Assembly (NCBI RefSeq): GCF_000689395.1
Contig: NZ_HG966617.1
Span: 568,753 to 632,752, forward strand
Length of the DNA: 64,000 bases
Direction of reading: 5' to 3'
DNA from: Candidatus Phaeomarinobacter ectocarpi
GTDB lineage: Bacteria; Pseudomonadota; Alphaproteobacteria; CGMCC-115125
Part shown: piece after piece, positions 25,825-36,404 of the stretch
Layout of the letters: the number at the start of each line of letters is the position of its first letter
Numbering within the stretch: the first letter of the stretch is position 1
The notes under the pieces: model-generated
What the model was told of the DNA's origin: nothing
Databases searched by the model: none
Seen by the model: only the letters and a program-made list of their open reading frames with translations
Program-made: the position numbers and the translations under genes

Positions 25825-25977
25825 CGCCCGATTGAGTGACGAGATTTTCGTCCTCACCAGCACTTGATGACAAAAAGATAAGGAAACGGGCCCAATCGGG
25901 CTCGTTTCTGTCATATTCGGGTGGTCGACTTCGTTCACTTGCCGCCCTTAATGCGTCTCCCAACCGGAATTTCAACC

Positions 25978-27492
25978 ATGCGCACCGGCTCACGCCCTCT
26001 CATTGCGACTGCTTTGCTTTTCTCTCTGCCGCTGCTTGCAGCATGTGGCGAGGAACAGGCGTCAGCACCAGTGGAACCCGAAACCAGTGACGTGGCGCAG
26101 GCGCCTGCACCGGGAGCGGTCGAGCCACAGGCGGAGGCGGCAGCAGAGCCAGCTGCGGAACCAGCCGAACCGCGCATTGTAGAGGCAACCGGCCAGCCGA
26201 TCCCCGAGACGTTCATGCTGTCCAACGGCATGCAGGTGGTGGTGATTGAAGACCGCCGCGCCCCGGTTGTGACCCACATGGTCTGGTACAAGGTCGGCTC
26301 CGCAGACGAGCCCCGCGGCAAGTCCGGCATTGCCCACTATCTTGAGCACCTGCTGTTCAAGGGCACCGAAAAATTCCCGACCGGCGAATTCTCCGCCACC
26401 GTCGCCCGTAATGGCGGTCAGGAAAACGCCTTCACCTCCTATGACTACACAGGCTACTTCCAGCGCGTGGCGCGTGACCGGCTGCCGCTCGTCATGGAGC
26501 TGGAAGCAGACCGCATGACCGGCCTGGTGCTGACCGAAGACCTGGTGCTGCCCGAGCGCGACGTCATTCTGGAAGAACGCTCCGCGCGTATCGAGAATGA
26601 TCCCGGTTCGCTTTTGTCTGAGCAGATGAACGCCATGCTGTATCTGGCGCATCCCTATGGCACGCCGATCATCGGCTGGGAGCACGAGATGCGCGGCCTG
26701 ACCTATCAGGACGCTTTGGACTTCTATCGCAAATGGTATGACCCCGCGAACGCCGTTTTGATTGTGGCAGGCGACGTTGATGCCGCCGAACTGCGTCCGC
26801 TGGCAGAGCAGTTTTATGGGGTGATCCCGTCCAATGGTGGTCAGCCGGACCGGGTGCGCCCTCAGGACCCGCCCCAACGCGCCGCCCGCCGCGTGGTGCT
26901 TGAGGATGCCCGCGTCGAACAGCCCTATGTGCGCCGCTCTTACCTTGCCCCGTCTTACGCCAATGGCGAGCCGGGCGAAGCAGAAGCGCTGGACGTGCTC
27001 AGCGAAATCATCGGCGGCGGCGCCACGGCCCGCATCTACAAGTCACTGGTCGTCGATCAGAAAATCGCCCTGGGGGCCAGCGGCTGGTACATCGGGTCTT
27101 CCCTTGATGATGGCAGCATCGGCTTTTTTGCGGTGCCCGCGCCCGGTGTCGCCATGGAAGACGCCGAAGCCGCGATTGATGCTGAAATCGACAAGCTTCT
27201 GGCCGACGGCGTGACCTCTGAGGAAGTTGAACGCGCCCAGCGCACGCTTGTGGCAGATGCCATTTTTGCGCAGGACAGCCAGCAAAGCATGGCGCGCTCC
27301 TATGGCGTGGCCCTGATGACCGGCCTGACCGTGGAACATGCCGCCACCTGGCCGGACCGCGTACTGGCCGTGACCCCTGACCAGGTGACGCAAGCCGCCC
27401 GTAAATTTCTGCGCAAGGAGCGATCCGTGACCGGTGTTCTGAAGCGTCCCCAGCCTGCCGCCGAGACAGTGGAAAAGGAGGACAAGTCATGA
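25978..27492 (+). CDS. M16 family zinc peptidase, catalytic subunit (lipoprotein)
   Basis: A 504-residue periplasmic M16 peptidase. It begins with a lipoprotein signal peptide (lipobox LAAC) and a 40-residue Ala/Pro/Glu-rich linker, followed by the protease. HYLEH at about 120-124 is the inverted zinc motif HxxEH, with the third ligand Glu expected in EADRMTGLVL about 75 residues later. The C-terminal half is the second M16 domain. ATG 25978 directly starts the signal peptide; ATG 25951 is an in-frame alternative. The next gene overlaps by four bases (ATGA) and lacks the zinc motif, so the two probably form a heterodimer, as in other M16B pairs. Confidence 0.94.
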   Translation: MRTGSRPLIATALLFSLPLLAACGEEQASAPVEPETSDVAQAPAPGAVEPQAEAAAEPAAEPAEPRIVEATGQPIPETFMLSNGMQVVVIEDRRAPVVTHMVWYKVGSADEPRGKSGIAHYLEHLLFKGTEKFPTGEFSATVARNGGQENAFTSYDYTGYFQRVARDRLPLVMELEADRMTGLVLTEDLVLPERDVILEERSARIENDPGSLLSEQMNAMLYLAHPYGTPIIGWEHEMRGLTYQDALDFYRKWYDPANAVLIVAGDVDAAELRPLAEQFYGVIPSNGGQPDRVRPQDPPQRAARRVVLEDARVEQPYVRRSYLAPSYANGEPGEAEALDVLSEIIGGGATARIYKSLVVDQKIALGASGWYIGSSLDDGSIGFFAVPAPGVAMEDAEAAIDAEIDKLLADGVTSEEVERAQRTLVADAIFAQDSQQSMARSYGVALMTGLTVEHAATWPDRVLAVTPDQVTQAARKFLRKERSVTGVLKRPQPAAETVEKEDKS

Positions 27493-28850
27493 TCCGCAAG
27501 CTTCTCCTCACAACGTCCTTCCTGTTCGTAGCCTTTGTTCTGCCCGCGCAGGCCTTTGAAATCGAACCGGTTGGGAGTGAAAGCGGCATCGAGGCGTGGC
27601 TGGTCTCAGAAGACGCCGTGCCCGTTGTGGCGCTTGAAGTCCTGTTTCATGCGGGCTCCCACCTGGACCCTGACGGCAAGTCGGGGCTGGCCGACATGAC
27701 CACCAGCCTGATGACCGAAGGGGCAGGGGACCTTGATAGCCAGGCCTTTGCCTCGCGCCTGCGGGACCTCAACGTGTCCGTGTCTGTCTCTGCAGGCCGC
27801 GACACGGTCAAGATCCAGATGCGCACCCTGTCGCAAAATATTCCCGAAGCCTTTGAGCTTGTGCGCCTCGCGCTGACCCAGCCGCGATTTGACGAAGGGG
27901 ATGTTGCCCGCGTCCGTGCGCAGTCTCTGGCCAGTCTGGCGCAGGATCGCGAAGACCCTGACACCGTCGCCTATCGCGCTTTTTTTGCGGAGGTCTTTGA
28001 CGGCCACCCTTATGCTGCATCGCCCTCCGGCACACCTGAAAGCATCGCAGCCATCACCGTGGACGACATGCGCAGCTACGCCGCCATGGCGTTTGCCCGC
28101 GACAACATTTCGGTCGCCGTTGTGGGCGACATTACGGCGGCAGAACTTGCGCCCCTGATCGACAGCACGTTCGGCAGCCTGCCCGAAACAACCGACCGCA
28201 AGGACCCCGGCGACATCGCGCCGCTCACCCCCGGCACCACGGTCATCGAGCGCGACAATCCGCAGTCGGTGGTGGTGTTCGGCATGGACGGCATGAAGCG
28301 CGATGACGAGGATTTCATTCCCGCCTTCGTGATGAACTACATGCTGGGCGGCGGCAGTTTTGTGAGCCGCATGTTCAAGGAAGTGCGCGAAGAACGCGGG
28401 TTGGTCTATTCCGTCTATACGTCGCTCTATCCGCTTTCCCATGGGGGCCTGACCCTTGGCTATTTCGCCACCAGCAATGCCACAGCCGGTGAAGCGCTTG
28501 AGGTTGCCACAGCGCAGATCCTTGATGTGGCTGAAAACGGCATCACGGCGGAAGAACTCGATGCCGCCAAGACCTACCTGACCGGCTCCTATGCCCTGCG
28601 GTTTGATTCAAGCCGCGCCATCGCAGGCCAGCTGGCAGCCATCCAGTTTGAAGGGCTTGGACTGGATTATGTGGACAGGCGCAATTCTCTGGTCAACGCA
28701 GTGACCCTTGAGGATATCTCGCGCGCCGCCAGCCGCCTGCTGAAGCCGGACGCCATGCGCGTGGTCGCTGTCGGGGCACCGGAGGGCATCACTGCGTCTC
28801 CAGAAGCGGAGGCAGAGGCCGGAGCAGCGGACGAAACACCGGCCAACTAG
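27489..28850 (+). CDS. M16 family peptidase-like protein, non-catalytic partner
   Basis: A 453-residue exported protein with a Sec signal peptide (MIRKLLLTTSFLFVAFVLPAQA). It has two M16 domains, but the zinc site is lost: the region equivalent to HxxEH reads LADMTTSLM. It keeps the Arg/Tyr substrate-binding pair in EERGLVYSVY and the GGGSFVSRMFKEVRE stretch, features that the non-catalytic subunits of M16B heterodimers supply to their partners. It overlaps the catalytic gene by four bases, so they are translationally coupled. The last 20 residues are acidic and Ala-rich. Substrate unknown, probably periplasmic peptides or misfolded outer-membrane proteins. Confidence 0.93.
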   Translation: MIRKLLLTTSFLFVAFVLPAQAFEIEPVGSESGIEAWLVSEDAVPVVALEVLFHAGSHLDPDGKSGLADMTTSLMTEGAGDLDSQAFASRLRDLNVSVSVSAGRDTVKIQMRTLSQNIPEAFELVRLALTQPRFDEGDVARVRAQSLASLAQDREDPDTVAYRAFFAEVFDGHPYAASPSGTPESIAAITVDDMRSYAAMAFARDNISVAVVGDITAAELAPLIDSTFGSLPETTDRKDPGDIAPLTPGTTVIERDNPQSVVVFGMDGMKRDDEDFIPAFVMNYMLGGGSFVSRMFKEVREERGLVYSVYTSLYPLSHGGLTLGYFATSNATAGEALEVATAQILDVAENGITAEELDAAKTYLTGSYALRFDSSRAIAGQLAAIQFEGLGLDYVDRRNSLVNAVTLEDISRAASRLLKPDAMRVVAVGAPEGITASPEAEAEAGAADETPAN

Positions 28851-28924
28851 CTGGCCCCTTTGCCCTTTGCTACGGTGGCGAGCGCCTGTTTTGGCGAGTC
28901 GCAGTACCGGAGTAGCCTAGCGCC

Positions 28925-30229
28925 ATGCCTTCTACCGCCACACCTTCACTGCCCTTTATCCACGACGTCTCCGGCATAATTGGTGCGGGAGGGCTGACGC
29001 AGGCCCAATACGACGCGCATCTTGCAGCAACCAAACCCGCCCTGGAGGAGCTCCGCCGTCAGCATGCAGACAGCACGCTGCCATTGCTGCACCTGTCAAA
29101 ACGCCGTGACGACATTGTCGAGATGGAGCGCATTGCGGCGCACCTGAAAAAGGACGCCACCGACATCGTGGTGCTGGGGATCGGCGGCTCGAGCCTTGGC
29201 GCCAAGGCGGTGGCGCAGCTTGCCTATGATGCCACGCCAGCCCAAAGCCAAAGCGAGCCGCGCGTCCACTTTTTCGAAAATCTTGACCCGCACACCTTTG
29301 AGCGCGCCCTGCAGTCACTTGACCTGCGCACGACACGCTTTCTGGTCGTCTCCAAATCAGGCGGCACCGCGGAGCCCTTGATGCAGGCCTATGCGGCCAA
29401 GGCGGCGCTGGAGGCTTCCGGCGGTGGCGACCATCTCGCCCAGCATTTTGCCGCGATCACGGAGCCTTCCGACAACCCCGTTCGCCGCTTTGCAACCAGC
29501 ATTGGCGCTCCGGTGATTGATCATGATCCACGCGTCGGCGGACGTTTTTCCATTCTCACCAATGTGGGTCTCGTGCCGGCCATGCTCATGGGGCTGGACG
29601 TTGTGGCCGTGCGCGAAGGCGCTGATCGCGTATTGGCGCCGGTGATAGCAGGTGCAGAGCCTGCGGACGTTGCCCCCGCCGCAGGGGCCGTCATGCAGGT
29701 CGGGCTCGCGCAGGAGGCAGGCGCGGCCGCCAGTGTCATCATGGCCTATTCCGACCGACTGGAAAGATTTGGCCAGTGGTATCGCCAGCTATGGGCGGAG
29801 AGCCTGGGCAAGGACGGACGCGGCACGGTCCCCGCCACCGGCATCGGACCGGTGGACCAGCACAGTCAGCTGCAGCTCTATCTCGCAGGGCCCGCGGACA
29901 AGGCCTACACCATCATGTCTGTCGGGTCCGCAGGCGCAGGCCCGCGCGTGACAACAGATGACCCGGCCCTGGACTACCTCAACGGCAAGACCATGGGCGA
30001 TCTCATGGACGCGGAGTACCGCGCCACTGTGGCCACGCTCAAGGCCAACAAGCGCCCGGTGCGCACCATCGATATTCCGGTGCTGGATGAAACCGCCATG
30101 GGTGCGTTGCTCATGCATTTCATGCTGGAGACGATCATTGCCGCCCACCTGATGGGCGTGGACCCCTTCGATCAGCCCGCCGTCGAAGAAGGCAAGATCC
30201 TCGCCCGCCAATATCTGGGAGAGATGTAG
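28925..30229 (+). CDS. pgi: Glucose-6-phosphate isomerase
   Basis: A 434-residue isomerase interconverting glucose-6-phosphate and fructose-6-phosphate. The sugar-phosphate-binding motifs VLGIGGSSLGAKA and VVSKSGGTAEP, the active-site GPVDQHSQLQLYL (His) and the C-terminal QPAVEEGK with the catalytic Lys are all present. It is shorter than E. coli Pgi (549) and belongs to the shorter bacterial group. It is relevant to the phosphofructokinase pair at 7.2-9.5 kb, since both act on fructose-6-phosphate. mutL follows by six bases. Confidence 0.95.
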   Translation: MPSTATPSLPFIHDVSGIIGAGGLTQAQYDAHLAATKPALEELRRQHADSTLPLLHLSKRRDDIVEMERIAAHLKKDATDIVVLGIGGSSLGAKAVAQLAYDATPAQSQSEPRVHFFENLDPHTFERALQSLDLRTTRFLVVSKSGGTAEPLMQAYAAKAALEASGGGDHLAQHFAAITEPSDNPVRRFATSIGAPVIDHDPRVGGRFSILTNVGLVPAMLMGLDVVAVREGADRVLAPVIAGAEPADVAPAAGAVMQVGLAQEAGAAASVIMAYSDRLERFGQWYRQLWAESLGKDGRGTVPATGIGPVDQHSQLQLYLAGPADKAYTIMSVGSAGAGPRVTTDDPALDYLNGKTMGDLMDAEYRATVATLKANKRPVRTIDIPVLDETAMGALLMHFMLETIIAAHLMGVDPFDQPAVEEGKILARQYLGEM

Positions 30230-30235
30230 GTCCGC

Positions 30236-32131
30236 ATGTCTGATGCCGCTGCCAGTTCTGAGCATTCACGCCCGCATATCCGCAGGCTGAGCGAAGGCAC
30301 GGTCAATCGGATCGCGGCGGGTGAAGTCGTCGAGCGGCCGGCCAGTGCCGTGAAGGAGCTGGTGGAAAACGCCATCGATGCGGGCGCGTCGCGCATTGAA
30401 GTGGCGATATCAGCGGGCGGCAAAACCCTCATCGCGGTTGATGACGATGGCTGCGGCATGACCGCAGATGATCTGTCGCTCGCCGTCGAACGCCACGCGA
30501 CCTCAAAGCTGGCTGTCAGTGATACGGGAACGGAAGACCTCGTCCACATCCAGAGCCTTGGGTTCCGTGGCGAAGCACTGCCATCCATTGGGGCTGTGGC
30601 GCGGCTGGGCATCGTCTCGCGCCCGGCAGGCGATGAAGGTCACGCCCTGAAGGTTGAAGGCGGCAAGGTCTCCGGACCCAAGCCATCCTCGGCAGCGCCG
30701 GGCACCCGTATTGAGGTGCGCGATCTATTTTATGCGACGCCCGCCCGCCTCAAGTTCCTTAAGTCAGATCGGGCGGAAGCACAGGCGGTGGGCGATGTCA
30801 TGCGTCGCATCGCCATGGCCAATCCCCGCGTCGGCTTTTCGCTCACCCATGAGGGGCGCACGTCGTTGCGTATGGATGCGGAGACTGATGCTCTTGATGA
30901 TGACGCGCAGCTGTCCCGCCTGTCGCGCATTCTGGGGCGCGACTTCCAGGACAACGTGATGCCGGTGGAGATCGAGCGTGAAGGCGTTCGCATTGCAGGC
31001 TTTGCGGGCCTTCCCACCTTCAATCGCGGCAATGCCCAGGCGCAATATCTGTTCGTCAATGGACGGCCCGTCCGCGACAAGCTGCTGATCGGTGCCGTCC
31101 GCGGAGCCTATGCAGATTTTCTCGCCCGCGACCGCCACCCGGTGCTGGCGCTGTTTGTCGAGATTGACCCAGCCGAAGTGGACGTGAATGTGCATCCGGC
31201 CAAGGCAGAGGTGCGCTTCCGCGATCCGGGCCTGATCCGCGCCCTCATCGTCAAAAGCCTGCGCATGGCGCTGGATGCAGCAGGCCATCGTGCCTCGACA
31301 ACGGTTGCGGGCGCAGCGCTGTCTTCGTTCCAGCCCGGTGCCCATGCGGGCCAGCAACCACCTCCCCAGCGCCACCTGATGGAACTGGCTGCGCGCGGGT
31401 TTGCCCCGACAGATGGGGCCGATGTCCAGGTACCTGTGCCCGGCATGGAGGAAACGTCACCCCTGCAGCCCCAAAACCTCCCCCAGGACCTGGCAGGCTT
31501 TGACCAGCCAGCCGCGCGCGTGGAGGAAACGTCAGCCGATGATCTGATGGACCGGCCGTTGGGTGCGGCACGCGGCCAGCTGCACCTCACTTACATCGTG
31601 GCCGAAACCCACAACGGTCTGGTGCTGGTGGATCAGCACGCCGCCCATGAGCGGCTGGTGCACGAGCGCATGAAAAAGGCACTGGCCGACACCGGCATCA
31701 GGCGTCAGGCCCTGCTGGTGCCCGAAGTGGTCGAGCTGGGCGCAGACGAGGCCGCGGCACTGGCAGACCGCTCCGACGAACTCGCCGAACTGGGACTGGT
31801 GATCGAACCATTTGGCGACGGCACAATCATCGTCCGCGAAACGCCAGCCATGCTGGGCGACACGGACATTCAGGGCCTCGTGAAGGACCTGGCCGATGAA
31901 GTCTCTGATCTGGGGCAGGCCCTGTCCCTGAAAGAGAAGCTGGATGAAGTCTCCGGCACCATGGCCTGCCACGGCTCGGTCCGCGCAGGCCGCCGACTGA
32001 CCGCCGTTGAAATGAATGCCCTGCTGCGCGAGATGGAGGTAACCCCTCACTCAGGCCAGTGCAATCACGGGCGCCCGACCTATGTCACGCTCAGCCTGCC
32101 CGACATCGAAAAGCTGTTTGGGCGGCGCTAG
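30236..32131 (+). CDS. mutL: DNA mismatch repair protein MutL
   Basis: A 631-residue MutL that couples MutS mismatch recognition to downstream repair. The N-terminal GHKL ATPase has [25 protein letters not shown] (motif I), DDGCGM (motif II), [13 protein letters not shown] (motif III); [12 protein letters not shown] closes the transducer domain. A Pro/Gln-rich linker spans about 345-430. The C-terminal dimerisation domain has [18 protein letters not shown], which is the DQHA(X)2E(X)4E endonuclease motif, and [12 protein letters not shown]. This MutL is therefore probably an endonuclease, as expected outside enterobacteria. It overlaps no gene and follows pgi by six bases. Confidence 0.97.
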   Translation: MSDAAASSEHSRPHIRRLSEGTVNRIAAGEVVERPASAVKELVENAIDAGASRIEVAISAGGKTLIAVDDDGCGMTADDLSLAVERHATSKLAVSDTGTEDLVHIQSLGFRGEALPSIGAVARLGIVSRPAGDEGHALKVEGGKVSGPKPSSAAPGTRIEVRDLFYATPARLKFLKSDRAEAQAVGDVMRRIAMANPRVGFSLTHEGRTSLRMDAETDALDDDAQLSRLSRILGRDFQDNVMPVEIEREGVRIAGFAGLPTFNRGNAQAQYLFVNGRPVRDKLLIGAVRGAYADFLARDRHPVLALFVEIDPAEVDVNVHPAKAEVRFRDPGLIRALIVKSLRMALDAAGHRASTTVAGAALSSFQPGAHAGQQPPPQRHLMELAARGFAPTDGADVQVPVPGMEETSPLQPQNLPQDLAGFDQPAARVEETSADDLMDRPLGAARGQLHLTYIVAETHNGLVLVDQHAAHERLVHERMKKALADTGIRRQALLVPEVVELGADEAAALADRSDELAELGLVIEPFGDGTIIVRETPAMLGDTDIQGLVKDLADEVSDLGQALSLKEKLDEVSGTMACHGSVRAGRRLTAVEMNALLREMEVTPHSGQCNHGRPTYVTLSLPDIEKLFGRR

Positions 32132-32263
32132 CATCCAGATCGCCAACGCGTATGTTGCCGCCAAACAACACCCGTCTGACCTTGTGCAATAGCTACAGCG
32201 ACATGACGTCTTGAAGAATTACCGGCACCTGATCAGGTGACGGGCATAAAACTTTCAGGAGAC

Positions 32264-32761
32264 ATGACAGGCGCCGCCATGCGTATGACGCTCACCACCC
32301 AGCTTGATTGCCCGATAGACACCGTGTGGACGCAGGTCCACCGGCCAGACCTGCTGCAGCACATTGCCTGGCCCCTGATCCGGTTTACCTATCGCGCGCC
32401 CCGCACACCGCCGCCCCGATGGGTGGAGGGGCGCTACCGGGTTGGCATGTGGAGCTTCGGCGTCCTGCCGCTCGGCGGCCAGTGGGTAGGGATCGAGTAT
32501 CCGGAAGGCAGTTCGATCGCCGATGGGAAGGCGGTGCTCCGCGACAACGGCTCGGGCACCCTCATCCGCAAATGGGATCACTGGATATTCCTCGAGGATC
32601 TTGGAAACGGCCGCACCCGCTACACCGACCGCCTCGACGTCGAAGCAGGTGTGCTGACGCCCTTCGTCTGGCTGTTCGCCCGCCTCTTTTATGGCCATAG
32701 GCAGCGCCGGTGGCGCACGCTGGTGGCAACGGGGTTTACGGCTTTGGCGTCAGAAGAATGA
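32264..32761 (+). CDS. SRPBCC (START-like) family protein
   Basis: A 165-residue protein with the helix-grip fold of ligand-binding or cyclase-type SRPBCC proteins: MTLTTQLDCPIDTVWTQVHRPDLLQHIAWPL at the start and the closing RYTDRLDVEAGVLTPFVWLFARLFYGHRQRRWRTLV helix. Ligand unknown; this type is often annotated only as SRPBCC domain. Start uncertain: ATG 32264 or 32279, or GTG 32237. Its 3' end overlaps the convergent rsmD gene by 26 bases, so simultaneous transcription would make complementary ends. Confidence 0.8.
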   Translation: MTGAAMRMTLTTQLDCPIDTVWTQVHRPDLLQHIAWPLIRFTYRAPRTPPPRWVEGRYRVGMWSFGVLPLGGQWVGIEYPEGSSIADGKAVLRDNGSGTLIRKWDHWIFLEDLGNGRTRYTDRLDVEAGVLTPFVWLFARLFYGHRQRRWRTLVATGFTALASEE

Positions 32762-33305
32762 CTTGCGTGTCGCCATATTCCCGGCGGCTGAGTTCTTCAA
32801 ACCCATCCGGACACGGAACGTCTGCGGAGGATGCTTCTTCAAGGACGCACAGGGCGGTGTCATCGAGCCAGCCGCCGGAGAGTGCCGCTGAGAGCGCAGG
32901 CCCGCCGAGGCCTTTGCCATAGGGCGGATCGCAGAACGCAAGCGAGAAGGGCGGACCAGCGGAACCTTCGCGGGCCCCCAGCTTCGTGGCGTCGCGGCGA
33001 TACAGCTTGATGCGGCCTGTCTCGCCCAAAGTGTCGGCATTCTCGCGGATCAGGCCCCGGCTTTGCGGGTGGTCATCCACAAACAGCGCAAAGGATGCGC
33101 CACGCGACAGGGCCTCAAGGCCCAGCGCCCCGGTGCCGGCAAACAGGTCCAGCACCCGCGCGCCGTCGAGCGACCAGCCCTCAAAGTCGCCATGGGCCAG
33201 CACATTGAAGATCGCTTCGCGGGTGCGGTCCGATGTCGGGCGCACGCGGTCATCCTTGGGAGCCTTCAGCGGGCGGCCCTTATGGGTTCCGCCGACGATT
33301 CGCAT
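32736..33305 (-). CDS. rsmD: 16S rRNA (guanine-966-N2)-methyltransferase RsmD
   Basis: A 189-residue SAM-dependent methyltransferase that modifies G966 of 16S rRNA. MRIVGGTHKGRPLKAP is the family start, RVLDLFAGTGALGLEALSRGA the SAM motif I, and FCDPPYGKGL the DPPY catalytic motif for amino-group methylation. PTSDRTREAIFNVL at about residues 23-36 is also diagnostic. ATG 33303-33305 was chosen because it gives the conserved start; it overlaps the end of the upstream rluB-type gene by 26 bases, so the two genes form an operon, with coupled translation likely. Confidence 0.96.
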   Translation of the reverse strand: MRIVGGTHKGRPLKAPKDDRVRPTSDRTREAIFNVLAHGDFEGWSLDGARVLDLFAGTGALGLEALSRGASFALFVDDHPQSRGLIRENADTLGETGRIKLYRRDATKLGAREGSAGPPFSLAFCDPPYGKGLGGPALSAALSGGWLDDTALCVLEEASSADVPCPDGFEELSRREYGDTQVILLTPKP

Positions 33306-34422
33306 TTGGCTTTCCTGAAGTTTTCGGACGTGCAGGGCCCCCACGGGAGGGATTTCCGCCTGATGGTTTTCCACCGGATAGGCGCGGCCCAGCCTTGCCG
33401 GAACTGCCCTTGGCTGCGGCTGGTCTGCCCCCCGGCTTGCCGGAAAACGACTTGCCACCCGCGCGCTCTATGGTCTTGCCGGCAGTACGCTCCGACGCGC
33501 GGTCCTTGAACTTGCCGCGGCCTTTGTGCCCGGCCTTGTCCTTTGTTTTGTCTCTCGCCTTGTCTTTGAGCTTGTCCTTTGGCTTTGCCTTGGCCCATCC
33601 ACCGGGCTTTGGCGCGCGCGGTGCACGTTTGACGCTGCCGTCTTCCGCCATTTCGGTCTTGGGACCCCGGCCCATCTGGTCCTTGAGGACGCGTTCGGGG
33701 ACTTCCTGCACCAGACCTGCAGGGAGGTCCGCCAGCTCAAACGGGCCATAGGACAGACGGATCAACCGGCTGACTTCCACATCGACCGCCGCCAGCACGC
33801 GGCGGATTTCGCGGTTCTTGCCTTCGCGTAGACCAATGGTGAGCCACTGATTGGCGCCGCCGGAGGATTGCTCGTCACGGGTGACGTTGATCTCGCCATA
33901 TTTGATGCCGTCGACTTCAATGCCGGAGCGCAGCTTTGAAATGATACCGTCATGGACCTTGCCGCGCACCCGCACACGGTAGCGGCGCAGCCAGCCGGTG
34001 GCGGGTAGTTCAAGCTGCCGCGCCAGTTCGCCGTCATTGGTCAGCAGCAACAGGCCTTCGGACGCAATATCCAGGCGGCCCACGGAAATGACCCGCGGCA
34101 AATCCGACGGCAGCTTTTCAAACACCGTCGGGCGGCCTTCAGGATCCTTGGCGGTGGTCACCAGGCCCTGCGGCTTGTGGTAACGCCAGACGCGCGTCGC
34201 CTCGGGCTTTTGCACTTCCGCGCCATTCACCCGAATGACATTGCCGCTGGCGACCTTGAAGGCGGGGGTGGTGAGGCGGATGCCATCCACCTCCACGCGG
34301 CCTTCCTCGATCAGCTTTTCAGCATCGCGGCGCGAACACACGCCCGCGCGGGCCAGATATTTGGCAATCCGCTCGCCGCCGGTCGGAAATTCAAGATGGT
34401 TCTTGGAAGAAGTGTCACTCAT
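33280..34422 (-). CDS. rluB: 23S rRNA pseudouridine synthase, RluB type
   Basis: A 380-residue RsuA/RluB-family pseudouridine synthase. Residues 15-75 form an S4 RNA-binding domain (ERIAKYLARAGVCSRRDAEKLI), and the catalytic domain has VGRLDIASEGLLLLTNDG with the catalytic Asp, KPQGLVTT and REGKNREIRRVLAAV. It isomerises a uridine in 23S rRNA, by family resemblance U2605. After residue 250 there is a long low-complexity tail of Lys/Asp/Gly/Pro repeats (KDKLKDKARDKTKDK), which probably binds RNA non-specifically; such tails are common in alphaproteobacterial RluB. ATG 34420-34422 gives MSDTSSKN. rsmD follows with overlap; tadA is divergent, 94 bases away. Confidence 0.95.
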   Translation of the reverse strand: MSDTSSKNHLEFPTGGERIAKYLARAGVCSRRDAEKLIEEGRVEVDGIRLTTPAFKVASGNVIRVNGAEVQKPEATRVWRYHKPQGLVTTAKDPEGRPTVFEKLPSDLPRVISVGRLDIASEGLLLLTNDGELARQLELPATGWLRRYRVRVRGKVHDGIISKLRSGIEVDGIKYGEINVTRDEQSSGGANQWLTIGLREGKNREIRRVLAAVDVEVSRLIRLSYGPFELADLPAGLVQEVPERVLKDQMGRGPKTEMAEDGSVKRAPRAPKPGGWAKAKPKDKLKDKARDKTKDKAGHKGRGKFKDRASERTAGKTIERAGGKSFSGKPGGRPAAAKGSSGKAGPRLSGGKPSGGNPSRGGPARPKTSGKPNANRRRNP

Positions 34423-34516
34423 GGGGATGGTCTGTAGCAGATGCGAGGCGGCCCTGCGAGCCAGTTGAGGGGAGAGCATCTTGACCGGGCAGGGCTGCAA
34501 AAGGCACGGTCCCGCC

Positions 34517-34963
34517 ATGACACGCCCCATGCAGATTGCTCTGGAAGAAGCAAAGGCCGCCGCCGCCCGTGGCGAAGTGCCGGTGGGGGCCGTCGTGGTG
34601 TCACCGTCAGGAGAGATTGTGGGGCGGGCGGGCAACCGGACGCTGGAGGACAAGGACCCGACAGCGCACGCGGAAATGCTCGCCATTCGCGCGGCCTGTA
34701 TGGCCCTGGGCACCGAACGGCTGATCGGCTGTGATCTCTATGTAACCCTGGAGCCCTGCCCCATGTGCGCCGGGGCGATCTCGTTTGCGCGTATCCGGCG
34801 GCTGTATTTCGGGGCAGATGACCCCAAGAGCGGCGGTGTCGAACATGGGGCGCGGGTGTTTTCCCGGTCCACCTGCCACCACGCACCCGAAGTCTATGGC
34901 GACATCGAAAGCGGTCCGTCCCGCGCGCTTCTGCGGACCTTTTTTGCGGCCCGCCGCGACTAG
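34517..34963 (+). CDS. tadA: tRNA-specific adenosine deaminase TadA
   Basis: A 148-residue zinc enzyme that converts A34 to inosine in tRNA-Arg(ACG). The cytidine/deoxycytidylate deaminase zinc site is complete: [14 protein letters not shown] (His ligand and proton-shuttle Glu) and [12 protein letters not shown] (two Cys ligands). [16 protein letters not shown] in the C-terminal part fits TadA. ATG 34517 was chosen; an ATG at 34529 is also possible, and a TTG at 34481 gives a non-conserved extension. It is divergent from rluB/rsmD with a shared 94-base promoter region, grouping RNA-modification genes. Confidence 0.96.
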   Translation: MTRPMQIALEEAKAAAARGEVPVGAVVVSPSGEIVGRAGNRTLEDKDPTAHAEMLAIRAACMALGTERLIGCDLYVTLEPCPMCAGAISFARIRRLYFGADDPKSGGVEHGARVFSRSTCHHAPEVYGDIESGPSRALLRTFFAARRD

Positions 34964-35127
34964 GGCAGGACCGGGCCAGCCCTTCCAAAACGTCGCGTCT
35001 GCTTGACCTATCGCAAGACCGTGCCCGGACACCGCCATTGGAGGTGACGGCGTGCACACAAGCCGTTAGAGTCGCCCGCGAAACCACTTATTTCGTCATA
35101 AACACGAGAAAAAATGAGGGAACTCGC

Positions 35128-36366
35128 ATGAATTTTGAACATACCGACAAGGTCAAGGAGCTGATCGCGCGCCTTGAGGCCTTCATGGATGAGCACATCT
35201 ATCCAAACGAAGACACCTACAATGCCCAGATGCAGGCGTTCCGCGACGCAGGCAACCCCTGGCAGGTGCCGCAGATCCTCGAAGACCTGAAGCCGAAGGC
35301 CCGCGAAGCCGGCCTGTGGAACCTGTTCCTGCCGCATTCAGATCTTGGCGGCGGCACCAACAACCTTGAATACGCTCCTCTGTGCGAAATCATGGGCCGC
35401 GTCGGCTGGGCATCTGAAGTCTTCAACTGCTCAGCGCCCGACACCGGCAACATGGAAGTGTTCGAGCGCTATGCGTCAGAAGAGCTGAAGGAAAAATACC
35501 TCAAGCCGCTTCTCGCCGGTGAAATCCGTTCCGCCTTCCTGATGACAGAGCCTGCGGTTGCGTCCTCTGACGCCACCAACATTGAAACCAGCATCGTGCG
35601 CGATGGTGACGAATACGTCATCAATGGCCGCAAGTGGTGGTCTTCAGGGCTTGGTGATCCACGCTGCGTCGTGGCCATCGTCATGGGCAAGACCGATCCG
35701 GGCGCTGACAGTTACCGTCAGCAGTCACAGATCATCGTTCCCATGGACGCACCGGGCATCGAGATCGTCCGTATGCTGCCAGTGTTCGGCTTTGACGATG
35801 CACCCCACGGCCACGCGGAAGTCATCCTAAAGGATGTGCGCGTTCCCGCAGGCAATCTTATCCTCGGCGAAGGCCGTGGCTTTGAAATCGCTCAGGGTCG
35901 CCTTGGACCGGGCCGTATTCACCACTGCATGCGCACCATCGGTGTGGCGGAACGCTGCCTCGAAAAGATGGTCAAGCGTCTGCTGACCCGCGAAGCCTTC
36001 GGCAAGACGATTGCTGAACACTCCGTTTGGGAACAGCGCGTGGCTGAAGCCCGCACCAACATCGAAATGACCCGTCTGCTGACCCTCAAGGCAGCGGACA
36101 TGATGGACAAGGTGGGTAACAAGGTTGCCCGTGCCGAGATCGCCATGATCAAGGTTGCCGGTCCGCGCATTGCGCTGCAGGTCATTGATGATGCGATCCA
36201 GGCCCATGGGGGCGGCGGCGTGACGTCTGACTTTGGTCTCGCCAAAGCCTATTCAGGCATCCGCACCCTGCGTCTCGCAGACGGCCCGGACGAAGTGCAC
36301 AACCGCACGATCGCCCGGCTTGAGTACAAGCGGCACATGGAAGAGCTGCGCGCCGCTGCCGAATAG
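35128..36366 (+). CDS. Acyl-CoA dehydrogenase, ACAD10/11-like
   Basis: A 412-residue flavin enzyme that introduces a double bond into acyl-CoA. The N-terminal helical domain, then [18 protein letters not shown] (FAD-contacting signature), [11 protein letters not shown] and the C-terminal [43 protein letters not shown] are clear. The long form with FDEHIYPNE-like start and LADGPDEVH resembles the dehydrogenase part of ACAD10/ACAD11, which works with a kinase domain on 4-hydroxyacyl-CoA. Two matching kinase genes lie at 39.3 and 41.9 kb. TGAGGGA precedes ATG 35128. A terminator follows at 36405. Function on hydroxyacyl-CoA is inferred. Confidence 0.92.
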   Translation: MNFEHTDKVKELIARLEAFMDEHIYPNEDTYNAQMQAFRDAGNPWQVPQILEDLKPKAREAGLWNLFLPHSDLGGGTNNLEYAPLCEIMGRVGWASEVFNCSAPDTGNMEVFERYASEELKEKYLKPLLAGEIRSAFLMTEPAVASSDATNIETSIVRDGDEYVINGRKWWSSGLGDPRCVVAIVMGKTDPGADSYRQQSQIIVPMDAPGIEIVRMLPVFGFDDAPHGHAEVILKDVRVPAGNLILGEGRGFEIAQGRLGPGRIHHCMRTIGVAERCLEKMVKRLLTREAFGKTIAEHSVWEQRVAEARTNIEMTRLLTLKAADMMDKVGNKVARAEIAMIKVAGPRIALQVIDDAIQAHGGGGVTSDFGLAKAYSGIRTLRLADGPDEVHNRTIARLEYKRHMEELRAAAE

Positions 36367-36404
36367 CAGTGTCGTGATCGGTCGATCGACAGCTTGTTAA
36401 GTGG